Assembly (NCBI GenBank): GCA_900540845.1
Contig: UQHS01000010.1
Location: 21,135 to 85,134 of the forward strand
DNA: 64,000 nt
Origin: an uncultured Collinsella sp.
GTDB taxonomy: Bacteria > Actinomycetota > Coriobacteriia > Coriobacteriales > Coriobacteriaceae
Direction: 5' to 3'
Part shown: positions 1 through 7,366 of the stretch, one piece after another
Position numbering within the stretch: position 1 is the stretch's first letter
How the letters are laid out: each line of letters starts with the position of its first letter
Position numbers and translations under genes: made by a program
Notes under the pieces: generated by a model
Seen by the model: the letters and a program-made list of their open reading frames with translations, nothing else
The model's database searches: none
Told to the model about the DNA's origin: nothing

Positions 1-493
1 TGGCGGCGCAGGAGGAGACGATGCGCTCGAAGGCCGCGATTTGGGCGCGGGCGTTGTGCTTGTGGGCAGGGGAGAAGTCGAGGCCGATCTCGCCGACGTA
101 ATCGGATATCGCGGCGAGCGCAGCTGCTTGTGCGGCGTCGGCTGTGCCTTTGGGGCCGTCGGTGACCCACCATGGGTGCAGGCCAGCGGCGATGCGAACA
201 TTGCGGCTTTCGGCAAGGACGTCTTGGGCGGATGCGGCGTCGTCGGGCGTCACCGTGGTGCACAGGATGGCTATGCGGCGCTCTTGCGCGTGCGTGGCGA
301 CTTCCGCCGCGTTTGCCATGCGATCGAGATGGCAGTGCATGTCAACGTAGGACCAGGGGTCATGCGCCTCGGTGGGGTCGGGTGTAAAGAGGGTATCTTT
401 GACGAAAAGAGATGGCGAATCGAGCTTCATTTTCGACATTTTTACCCGCGTTTCGAAATGCGTGTCCGCGAGATCGCTCCCGGGTGTGTGCAT
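1..493 (-). CDS. TatD-family metal-dependent hydrolase (N-terminal part, cut by window start)
   Basis: Reading from 493 towards 1 gives a TatD-type deoxyribonuclease start: metal-binding motif MHCHLDRM (His-Cys-His at residues 53-55), then AAGLHPWW and YVGEIGLDFSP, the usual TatD landmarks. TatD enzymes are metal-dependent 3'-5' exonucleases of the TIM-barrel amidohydrolase class. The C-terminal part lies outside the window. The ATG at 491-493 overlaps the TGA of tcdA (ATGA), implying translational coupling. The HxH motif normally sits within the first ten residues; here about 47 extra residues precede it, and residues 16-35 are encoded by a 57-bp palindromic repeat (391-447) that recurs elsewhere in the window. 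Internal ATGs at 439 and 430 are possible starts but have no visible ribosome binding site. Family call firm; start moderately sure. Confidence 0.85.
   Translation of the reverse strand, partial: MHTPGSDLADTHFETRVKMSKMKLDSPSLFVKDTLFTPDPTEAHDPWSYVDMHCHLDRMANAAEVATHAQERRIAILCTTVTPDDAASAQDVLAESRNVRIAAGLHPWWVTDGPKGTADAAQAAALAAISDYVGEIGLDFSPAHKHNARAQIAAFERIVSSCAA
391..447. repeat. 57-bp palindromic element, family B copy 1 (inside the tatD-like gene)
   Basis: Begins GGGTA and ends TACCC, with a TTTTCGACAT inner arm. It has exactly the same length and the same ends as the elements at 28843-28899 and 60806-60862. The right half (CGAGC, then ATTTTCGACATT, TTTACCC) closely matches the copy at 28843; the left arm is more diverged. 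This copy is open in the tatD-like frame and would encode about 20 residues of its unusual N-terminal extension. Confidence 0.6.
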
Positions 494-1314
494 CATTGCG
501 CCCGCCCGCCGCGCTTGCCGGCCAGGCGCCCTTTTTGCGCGGCGTCGTGCATGGCCAGCGCGGCCGAGACGTCGTCGCCCGTGCCGAGCCCGGAGATGTA
601 ACGCAGCACCTCACCTGCGATCATCTGCCCCATGATGGGCGGCATGAAGCTGGCGGTTCCCAGGTCGGTGCGCTCGGAGCGAGCGGCCCCGGGCGCTGCG
701 GCGATGCGCACGGCCTCCTCACAGGAATACAGGACGCGCAGGTGACGGATGCCGCGCTTGCGACACTCCTTGCGCATGATGCGCGCGAGCGAGCAGTTGA
801 CCGTCTTGTGCACGTCGGCGATGCGCAGGCACTCGGGGTGGATCTTCTTGGCGCCTCCCATGGAGCTGATGAGTTCGAAACCGCGCTCCTGCGCGAGCGT
901 CGCGAGGGCCAGCTTGGCGGAAACGGTGTCGATGGCGTCGACGACGTAGTCGATGCGCCCGTCGGCTTCGGCGAGGCAGGTGTCGTAGAGCGCTTCGAGG
1001 TTTTCCGCGAGGACGAATGTATCGTGCGTGCACACGCGGCAACTCGGGTTGATGTCGGCGATCATGGCCGCCATGACCTCGACCTTGCGCTTGCCCACCG
1101 TGCTCTCGAACGCGATAGCCTGGCGATTGATGTTGGAGGGGGCGACCACGTCCTTGTCCACGATGATGAGCTGCCCGACGCCGCCGCGCGCGAGCGCCTC
1201 GACGCAGCTGGAGCCCACGCCGCCGCAGCCGAGCACGAGCACGCGGGCGTCCTCAAGGCGGGCGAGCCGCTCGTCGCCGAGCATCACGCGCAGGCGGTCT
1301 TTCATCGTTTCCAT
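493..1314 (-). CDS. tcdA: tRNA threonylcarbamoyladenosine dehydratase (ThiF/E1-like)
   Basis: The 273-residue protein is an E1-like ThiF/MoeB-fold enzyme. It has the nucleotide-binding GCGGVGSS loop (residues 29-36), VDKDVVAPSNINRQ (about 52-65) and the long C-terminal half typical of TcdA (CsdL/YgdL), which uses ATP to cyclise the t6A base at tRNA position 37 into ct6A. Length matches the family (about 265-275). The start at 1314 is preceded by GAGGAG at a proper distance; the ATG at 1305 is an alternative. It is the first gene of a two-gene minus-strand operon and overlaps the tatD-like start by ATGA. ThiF or MoeB are the alternatives, but there is no thiamine or molybdopterin context. Confidence 0.88.
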   Translation of the reverse strand: METMKDRLRVMLGDERLARLEDARVLVLGCGGVGSSCVEALARGGVGQLIIVDKDVVAPSNINRQAIAFESTVGKRKVEVMAAMIADINPSCRVCTHDTFVLAENLEALYDTCLAEADGRIDYVVDAIDTVSAKLALATLAQERGFELISSMGGAKKIHPECLRIADVHKTVNCSLARIMRKECRKRGIRHLRVLYSCEEAVRIAAAPGAARSERTDLGTASFMPPIMGQMIAGEVLRYISGLGTGDDVSAALAMHDAAQKGRLAGKRGGRAQ

Positions 1315-1736
1315 CGTGGCTCCTCATGTGCAATCACGGGGTCATTCTCGGCAGGTATTGTACCAACCTCATTTTAGGGACGGCTGCAAAATGAGGTTGC
1401 GAGTTCTGAACCTGCTGCCGGATGGTGTTGCGCGGCTCTTCGTGGCGCAAATCTCGAGGCTCCCCTTCGACGCGTCGCTCGTCCGGTTGTCGATGGCAGA
1501 AGAGGGCTGTTCTCCGAAATTGAGTTTTCGGCCAAAGGCGGAGGATGCCTATTCCCACCATGAACGTTAGCGGTCAAAGGCGGATATGTCCCTCAGCCGT
1601 TGTCGACGGCGGGCTCGCGCGTGATGAGGCATTGTCCCAGGCCCACCCAATTGAGGTAGAGAATTCCTGCAGTGGCGGGTTTCATGCGACAATGGAGAGC
1701 GTTAACCCAGTTAGACCCCCAGAAATGGAGTCGTTC
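1315..1736. other. Gene-free divergent intergenic region
   Basis: This separates the divergent tcdA and ettA genes. It contains a perfect 12-bp inverted repeat, CAACCTCATTTT at 1364-1375 and AAAATGAGGTTG at 1388-1399, with a 12-nt loop. Open frames here have atypical composition and no ribosome binding sites. I see no convincing gene; the remainder presumably holds the two promoters. Confidence 0.5.
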
Positions 1737-3416
1737 ATGGCAGAGTTCATCTACCAGATGTATCAGGCGCGCAAAGCGCATGGCGACAAGGTCATTCTCG
1801 ATGACGTCTCGTTGTCGTTCTATCCCGGCGCCAAGATCGGCGTCGTGGGCCCCAACGGCATGGGCAAGTCCACCCTGCTCAAAATCATGGCCGGCATCGA
1901 GGAGGTGTCCAACGGCGACGCTCGCCTGACCCCGGGGTACACGGTGGGCATCCTGCAGCAGGAGCCGCCGCTGGAGGAGGACAAGACGGTCATCGAGAAC
2001 GTGCGCCTCGCCTACGCCGACCTGATCGCCAAGGTCGACCGCTTCAACCAGATCTCGGTTGAGATGTGCGACCCCGATTGCGACATGGATGCGCTGATGG
2101 CGGAGATGGGTCGCCTGCAAGACGAGATCGACACGGCCGATGGCTGGGATATCGATTCCAAGCTCGGTCAGGCCATGGACGCCCTGCAGCTGCCCGATTC
2201 CGACATGCCGGTGAACGTGCTTTCCGGTGGCGAGCGCCGCCGCGTGGCCCTGTGCAAGCTGCTGCTCGAGGCTCCCGACCTGCTGCTTCTCGACGAGCCC
2301 ACCAACCATCTGGACGCCGAGTCCATCCTGTGGCTCGAGCACTTCCTCAAGAACTACCCCGGCGCCGTGCTCGCCGTCACGCACGACCGCTACTTCCTCG
2401 ATCACGTCGCCGAGTGGATCTGCGAGGTCGACCGCGGTCACCTCTACCCGTACAAGGGCAACTACTCGACCTACCTCGAGACCAAGGCGGCCCGTGTCGC
2501 CGCGCAGGGCCAGCGTGAGGAACGCCTGGCCAAGCGCATCGCGGCGGAACTCGACTGGGTGCGCTCGTCGCCAAAGGCCCGCCAGGCCAAGAACAAGGCC
2601 CGTCTGGCACGCTACGAGGAGATGGAGGCCGAGGCGCGCGCCAGCCAGAAGCTCGACTACACCGACATCCGCATCCCCGTCGGTCCTCGCCTGGGATCCA
2701 AGGTCCTCGTTGCCGAGCATTTGCACAAGGAGTTTGACGGCCGCGTGCTCATCGACGACCTGTCGTTCACGCTGCCGCGCAACGGCATCGTGGGCGTGAT
2801 CGGCCCCAACGGCGTGGGCAAGACCACCCTGTTCAAGACCATCGTTGGCCTGGAGCCGCTCACAAGCGGCAACCTTGAGATTGGCGAGACGGTCAAGATC
2901 TCCTATGTCGACCAGATGCGCGGCGGCATCGATCCCGATAGAACCCTGTGGGAGGTCGTTTCCGACGGCCTGGACATCATGCAGGTCGCAGACAACGAGG
3001 TGCCCAGCCGCGCCTACGTGGCGAGCTTTGGCTTCAAGGGCTCCGACCAGCAGAAGCGCGCCGGCGTTTTGTCCGGCGGAGAGCGCAACCGCCTCAACCT
3101 GGCGCTCACCTTGAAGCAGGGCGGCAACCTGCTGCTCCTAGACGAGCCCACGAACGACCTCGACGTCGAGACGCTCTCCGCGCTCGAGTCCGCGCTGCTC
3201 GAGTTCCCCGGGTGCTCCGTGGTCATCAGCCATGACCGCATGTTCCTCGACCGTGTGGCAACCCACATTCTGGCGTGGGAGGGCACCGACGAGAACCCCG
3301 GCAATTGGTATTGGTTTGAGGGTAACTTCGAGCAGTATCAGGAGAACCGCATCGCTCGCCTGGGCGAGGACGCCGCTCAGCCTCATCGCGTGCATCGCAA
3401 GCTCACGCGCGATTAG
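1737..3416 (+). CDS. ettA: Energy-dependent translational throttle protein EttA (ABC-F ATPase)
   Basis: The 559-residue protein has two ABC ATPase domains and no membrane segment, i.e. the ABC-F class. It starts MAEFIYQMYQARK and continues with Walker A GPNGMGKST (38-46), the EttA pattern; length is nearly the same as E. coli EttA (555). Signature motifs LSGGERRRVALC and LSGGERNRLNLAL, and both DEPTN Walker B motifs, are present. The charged inter-domain linker with AKNKARLARYEEM is the P-site tRNA interaction segment. EttA binds the ribosomal E site and gates early elongation according to ATP/ADP level. The frame is open upstream to 1545, but ATG 1737 has GGAG six bases ahead and matches the family N-terminus. 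The perfect hairpin at 3435-3473 ends the transcript. Confidence 0.93.
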   Translation: MAEFIYQMYQARKAHGDKVILDDVSLSFYPGAKIGVVGPNGMGKSTLLKIMAGIEEVSNGDARLTPGYTVGILQQEPPLEEDKTVIENVRLAYADLIAKVDRFNQISVEMCDPDCDMDALMAEMGRLQDEIDTADGWDIDSKLGQAMDALQLPDSDMPVNVLSGGERRRVALCKLLLEAPDLLLLDEPTNHLDAESILWLEHFLKNYPGAVLAVTHDRYFLDHVAEWICEVDRGHLYPYKGNYSTYLETKAARVAAQGQREERLAKRIAAELDWVRSSPKARQAKNKARLARYEEMEAEARASQKLDYTDIRIPVGPRLGSKVLVAEHLHKEFDGRVLIDDLSFTLPRNGIVGVIGPNGVGKTTLFKTIVGLEPLTSGNLEIGETVKISYVDQMRGGIDPDRTLWEVVSDGLDIMQVADNEVPSRAYVASFGFKGSDQQKRAGVLSGGERNRLNLALTLKQGGNLLLLDEPTNDLDVETLSALESALLEFPGCSVVISHDRMFLDRVATHILAWEGTDENPGNWYWFEGNFEQYQENRIARLGEDAAQPHRVHRKLTRD

Positions 3417-3434
3417 GCTGTGGTACGCCGATTT

Positions 3435-3473
3435 CGCGCCCCTCGCTGCACTTGTTTTGCAGCGAGGGGCGCG
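3435..3473. terminator. Bidirectional hairpin terminator
   Basis: A perfect 16-bp GC-rich stem (CGCGCCCCTCGCTGCA at 3435-3450 and its complement at 3458-3473) with a 7-nt loop CTTGTTT. It lies between the convergent ends of ettA and the 484-aa gene, so probably serves both strands. The T-tract is poor on either side. Confidence 0.75.
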
Positions 3474-3484
3474 GTGTCTTGGGG

Positions 3485-4939
3485 CTACTCGATTGAGGCG
3501 AGCTCCCACTGAAGGCCGGAGCCGGACCGTTTTTTGAGCGTCACGCGGATGGGTTCGGTGGAATCGAGGTGCTCCATGCGCAGGGGGAAGGTGACGCGTG
3601 CGCGCGAGCCGCTAATCAGCTCGAGGGTGCGCGCGCGAGTGTAGTCCTCGGCGAGGAGCGCGAAGACGTCGGTCCCGTAGGGGAGCAGCTCGCACAGATC
3701 GCCGATGCGCTCGCTGGCGAGGTAGACGTCGGTCGAAAAGTCGACAGGATAGGTGGCGAGAATCTCCGCTGGAGGCATGCACGATGCGGCGCGCGCGGGC
3801 TCTTGTGAGGGGGCCTGCGGGATTGACTGTGACGGAGCTGGCTGGGGAGCTTGGTTCGGCTGGCTCTGGGCCTCCGAGGCTGAGACTTGGGCCAGGCCCG
3901 CCTGGGCCGGCTGCGATGCGGGTGGCTGAGTCGTCTGGGCCGGCTGCGTCGGCTTCTGCGTGGGCTTCGATTGCGCGGGACGTGCAGAGGGCTGTGCCGG
4001 CTGGGCAGGTTGCTCGTTCAAAGGTCGAGCTGGTAGCTTCTTGCTCTCAGGATGCGCGCCCTGAGAGCGCTCTGCGCCGGATGCCTTCGAGGCGCCTGTG
4101 ATGGGCTTCCGAGTGGCCTCGGGGGCCGGGGTGACGGGATGGGACTGAATCGTCGTTTCGCGGTCGACGCCGCTGTAGGGGTCGTAGACCACCGTGAGCG
4201 ATATGGCGGGTTCGGGTGTGGATACGACCGAAGGTGTCGCCTCGGGCGCTGTCTCGGCACCTGCGACGGCCTCGCCGAAGGGCGCTTCGTCGGGTTCGGG
4301 TGCGCCGCAGGCGGGCGTGGCGTTCGCAGCCCCTTCGTCTTTGGCCTCACCTGTGGGCGTGACCTTCACAGCCTGTGTTGCATCTGTTGCGGGCGCAGGC
4401 GCCACTGGGGCCCCGGCATCCATGGCGGCTGCGGTCTCAGCAGGAGAGCCGGCCTCCGGGGTGGCCGCGGCCTCGGCGACAGATTCCGCATCCTTCGTGC
4501 GAGGCGGCTGCTCGGAGGGCGCGGCTTCAGGCTCGGGCTCGGGCTCGGGACGCTTCACGCGCTTCGGGCGTACCGGCTTGAGTGCCTTGTCGGTCTTCTT
4601 GCGCTTCCAGGGCTTGTTGGTAGGTCCTCCGCCCGCCGAGCCTTTTGACCCTGCGGCCTCGAGCGCCGTGAGGGCGTCGTCCCAGGCGGGCTGGGCGATG
4701 ACGGTCGCGTAGATGCGCCCGCCCTTGAAAACCGTGAGCTTAATGAACTCGTCGAGCGCCTCGAGCAGCGCTCGTGTCGATTCGAAGCCGAGGTCGTCTG
4801 CGGTCATGCGGTCGCTCGCGAGTGCCTCCTCGACCGTGGGCAAGAAGGTCTGCTTGCCGCATCCGAGTTCGCGGGAGAGCAGTTGATACAGGTAAATGCG
4901 ATTGTTCGCAGTCAGCGTTGTGGTGGTGATGCGTGCCAT
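3485..4939 (-). CDS. Unknown protein: small N-terminal domain, long low-complexity linker, C-terminal domain
   Basis: The 484-residue protein has three parts. Residues 1-100 form a compact domain (ITTTTLTANNRIYLYQLLSR ... GFESTRALLEALDEF ... KGGRIYATVI) whose helix-helix-strand layout with a final short beta hairpin resembles OST-HTH/LOTUS RNA-binding modules; this is a resemblance only. A basic KPWKRKK/KPVRPKRVKRP stretch and about 270 residues rich in A, P, E, Q and T follow. The last 100 residues (from ILATYPVDFSTDVYLASERI to the end) form a second folded domain. No signal peptide or membrane segment. ATG 4939 is chosen because GAAAGAGG precedes it; the frame is open to 4984. No function is assigned; nucleic-acid binding is a guess from the basic linker and domain shape. 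Confidence 0.7.
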   Translation of the reverse strand: MARITTTTLTANNRIYLYQLLSRELGCGKQTFLPTVEEALASDRMTADDLGFESTRALLEALDEFIKLTVFKGGRIYATVIAQPAWDDALTALEAAGSKGSAGGGPTNKPWKRKKTDKALKPVRPKRVKRPEPEPEPEAAPSEQPPRTKDAESVAEAAATPEAGSPAETAAAMDAGAPVAPAPATDATQAVKVTPTGEAKDEGAANATPACGAPEPDEAPFGEAVAGAETAPEATPSVVSTPEPAISLTVVYDPYSGVDRETTIQSHPVTPAPEATRKPITGASKASGAERSQGAHPESKKLPARPLNEQPAQPAQPSARPAQSKPTQKPTQPAQTTQPPASQPAQAGLAQVSASEAQSQPNQAPQPAPSQSIPQAPSQEPARAASCMPPAEILATYPVDFSTDVYLASERIGDLCELLPYGTDVFALLAEDYTRARTLELISGSRARVTFPLRMEHLDSTEPIRVTLKKRSGSGLQWELASIE

Positions 4940-5029
4940 GGCGGCCTCTTTCGTGTCGTTGTGTGCTGTCCATGGTAGCATCACGCACGCGAAATCGAAC
5001 GGGGCGGCCTAACGGCGCGTTTGGCGGTC

Positions 5030-6088
5030 CTAGGCAGAGGCGGGTGAAGTGCCCTGCCCGCCGTTGCCGGGCTTCGCGGTGTTGCCCTGCCCCTGAGCAG
5101 GCGCGCCGGCATCGCCGCTGCTGGCGGGTGCGTCGCCGTTGGCATCGGATGACGAGCCGCCGCCCTGTGTGTTGTCGGGCGACTGAGGAGCTTCCGGTGC
5201 GGTCGCGCCGGCGTTCTCGTCCGTCGACCCTTGGGTGTCACCGGGATTCGAGGGCTCCGTCGCGCCTGCGCCGTTGGCGTCCGGGCTGTTTTGGGGAGTC
5301 GTCTCGTCGGGTTGGTTGGTGGAGGCAAGCTCGTCGGCGGGGTTGGTCTCCTGCTCGGGTACAGGGGCCGCGGAGTGGAAGATCGGCGAAGTCTTGGCGC
5401 CCAGGCCCTCGCCGGCGGTGCTCAGCATGATGGCTCCCGCGCTGAGGGCGACAGCGAGCGCGGCGATGAGCGCCGAGGCGACGGCGACCTTACGCTTGGC
5501 TGCGCTGCGTTCCGCCGCCGCGCGCGCCTGGAGTTTCGTGGGCGCGATGCGCGCCGTGAGGATGGTGTTGGGGCGTGCGGAACCCTGCGCGCCGGCTGAG
5601 GTAGGGTCCTGCTGGCCGGACGCATCGTGCGCGATTTCGTGGACATAGGCGCTATACGCCTGCTTGGCTTTGAGTTTTTGCGCGCTTGCGTCGAGGGCGT
5701 TGCGATACATCTGCGAGCAGACGACCGTGACCATGGAGCTCACGGCGGCGCCGATCACCGAGCCCGCGATGCCGATTTTGGATGCGAGGAGCATGGATGT
5801 CGCGGCAGCGGCGGACGCGGCGATGACCTGCGCCACGGATATGCCGTCAAAGAGGCCCTTGCGGATGGCGATGGGTTGGGTCGCGCCGATATGCGTGTCA
5901 GGCGAGCCCATGGCAGCGGCGTAGGGGCTTTGACGGGACTGTGCACCCTCGCTCACCGCGCCATACGCCTGGCCGCGTACGTCGTCTCGATGGGGAAGGG
6001 CGGCGGGTACATCCTTTGCACCCTGCGGGTCGGGCCGTTGCGCCTGATTGTTCATGTGGATGGTTGCATCGATATCGTTAGGAGCCAT
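5030..6088 (-). CDS. Membrane protein with acidic, low-complexity extracytoplasmic tail (unknown function)
   Basis: The 352-residue protein has a polar Gln/Pro-rich N-terminus, a long Ala/Ser/Ile-rich hydrophobic region (about 75-130, from SVAQVIAASAAAATSMLLAS to MVTVVCSQMY), a cytoplasmic linker, and a second membrane helix (KVAVASALIAALAVALSAG). About 125 residues of Asn/Asp/Glu/Pro/Ser/Gly-rich sequence follow to the C-terminus, looking like a disordered, surface-exposed tail. The start at 6088 has GAGAGGCGG upstream; the frame is open to 6226. It follows the 484-aa gene's promoter side on the same strand. I do not recognise a family. The tail composition is typical of cell-wall-traversing segments in Gram-positives. 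Confidence 0.68.
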   Translation of the reverse strand: MAPNDIDATIHMNNQAQRPDPQGAKDVPAALPHRDDVRGQAYGAVSEGAQSRQSPYAAAMGSPDTHIGATQPIAIRKGLFDGISVAQVIAASAAAATSMLLASKIGIAGSVIGAAVSSMVTVVCSQMYRNALDASAQKLKAKQAYSAYVHEIAHDASGQQDPTSAGAQGSARPNTILTARIAPTKLQARAAAERSAAKRKVAVASALIAALAVALSAGAIMLSTAGEGLGAKTSPIFHSAAPVPEQETNPADELASTNQPDETTPQNSPDANGAGATEPSNPGDTQGSTDENAGATAPEAPQSPDNTQGGGSSSDANGDAPASSGDAGAPAQGQGNTAKPGNGGQGTSPASA

Positions 6089-6262
6089 GGAATCCGCCTC
6101 TCGTGATCGCTCACGAGATTCTCGTACCCAAGCCTCGAGTAATCCACCCCTAAATGCGAAGGAACGCAAACTCCTGACACACGAGGAGGGTCTGTGGAGA
6201 AGGGGGTCGGTGAGGGGCACGTGCACGCGCGCGCCCGCCGACCCGATTGCCAGCAGTGCGCG

Positions 6263-7255
6263 TTAGCCCTTGAGCGGGGGCATCGGCTTCCAAGAGGTGT
6301 CGCGGTAGATTTTGCGCGCATCGCGCATGCCGCGGAACAGGGCGGGGATGCCCGTTTTGAGCGTGTGATCCACGGCGATGAGGCGGATGAGCTCCTTGGC
6401 GAAGGTCGCCGCCGTGCCGAGGCCAAACATGAACCGGTTATAGTCCCCGTGCAGGCGGAAGTACTGCATCATGTAGCCGCGATTGCGCATGATGTGGTAG
6501 CGGTTCATGTCCGAGGTGCCGTTGAGCTGGCGCACGCCGGCGATGTCCCAGTTGGGGATATCGCGGCTGCGCTGCAGGATGAGGTCGGCGATGACGATGG
6601 AGTCGGTGACCTTGGATGCGAGGTAGCCGTAGATGGTGTCGTCCCAGTAGATGAAGAAGCGGGGGTCGGGGAAGCCGATCTCGTCGATGATGCTGCGGGC
6701 GAACAGACCGCCCTCGAAGCACAGGGTGTTCATGGAGCGATAGCCCTCTTCGCCAAACGCCGCGGGGGCGATGGGGTTGGGGATGCCGAGCGGCACGATG
6801 AAATCGTACTGCCAGTAGAAGGGGCCTCCGTCATAGTCGAGGCGCGAACCCTGGATGACGCGATGGGTGTGCGTCCAGGGCTCGAGAAGCTCGAGGGCGT
6901 CGGGGCGGACCGTTACGTCATCGTCCATGACCCAAAACCACTCGGCGCCCAGATGGTAAGCGTGCTGCACACCCGCGGAGAAGCCGCCGGCGCCGCCGAG
7001 GTTCTCGGTTTGCGGGGCGTACACGACGCGCTGCGCGCCGCCCTCGGAGTCGGTCTCGGCGTTGCCCCAGCGCGCAACGCAGCGCTCGTTAAGGTCGGAG
7101 ACCATCTGCTCGGTCTCGGGGGAATTCTCGTTGTCGACGATGACGATGCGCCACGGCGCGCGCGTTAGCTCGCAGAAGGAGTCGAACAGCTTGGTAAGGA
7201 GGTTTTGACGCTTGAACGTCACGACGACGATTGCAAGGTTTTGGATATCTGCCAC
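6263..7255 (-). CDS. Family 2 glycosyltransferase (GlfT2/rhamnosyltransferase-like)
   Basis: The 330-residue cytoplasmic protein is a GT-A fold enzyme: LAIVVVTFKRQNLL at the N-terminus, RIVIVDNENSPET, NLGGAGGFSAGV, the metal-binding MDDDVTVRPDAL, and FIYWDDTIYGYLASK, an arrangement seen in galactofuranosyl- and rhamnosyl-transferases acting on cell-surface polysaccharide. The ATG at 7282 lies only a few bases after a good -10 element (TATAAT at 7299-7304, minus strand), whereas GTG at 7255 has AGAAAGG eight bases upstream, so GTG is preferred. The sugar donor cannot be told from sequence. No other polysaccharide genes flank it apart from the GtrA genes at 11.4-12.4 kb. Confidence 0.85.
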   Translation of the reverse strand: MADIQNLAIVVVTFKRQNLLTKLFDSFCELTRAPWRIVIVDNENSPETEQMVSDLNERCVARWGNAETDSEGGAQRVVYAPQTENLGGAGGFSAGVQHAYHLGAEWFWVMDDDVTVRPDALELLEPWTHTHRVIQGSRLDYDGGPFYWQYDFIVPLGIPNPIAPAAFGEEGYRSMNTLCFEGGLFARSIIDEIGFPDPRFFIYWDDTIYGYLASKVTDSIVIADLILQRSRDIPNWDIAGVRQLNGTSDMNRYHIMRNRGYMMQYFRLHGDYNRFMFGLGTAATFAKELIRLIAVDHTLKTGIPALFRGMRDARKIYRDTSWKPMPPLKG

Positions 7256-7298
7256 GTGATTGGCCTTTCTGCACGGGCTCATGAGCTCAGATGCTCAC

Positions 7299-7304
7299 AT
7301 TATA
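7299..7304 (-). promoter_or_regulatory. -10 promoter element of the glycosyltransferase gene
   Basis: Perfect TATAAT on the minus strand. Transcription would start near 7289-7292, leaving about a 35-nt leader before the GTG at 7255 but almost none before ATG 7282. No good -35 hexamer is visible at 16-18 bp. Confidence 0.45.
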
Positions 7305-7310
7305 TGCCAA

Positions 7311-7337
7311 GGGCGGGCAACCATGCGGTGCCCGCCC
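7311..7337 (-). repeat. Short GC hairpin between M18 peptidase gene and glycosyltransferase promoter
   Basis: GGGCGGGCA (7311-7319) and TGCCCGCCC (7329-7337) form a perfect 9-bp stem with a 9-nt loop. It lies between the glycosyltransferase promoter and the 3' end of the aminopeptidase gene. It sits upstream of the glycosyltransferase promoter only on the downstream side of the M18 gene, where it can act as that gene's terminator, although no T-run follows. Confidence 0.5.
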
Positions 7338-7366
7338 TCATGTGGCGATTTCAGGTGGAGAGCCTG

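Noticed and set aside
412..1377. A 321-codon plus-strand frame opposite tcdA
   Set aside because: TcdA motifs are clear on the minus strand; the plus frame has no binding site or family match.
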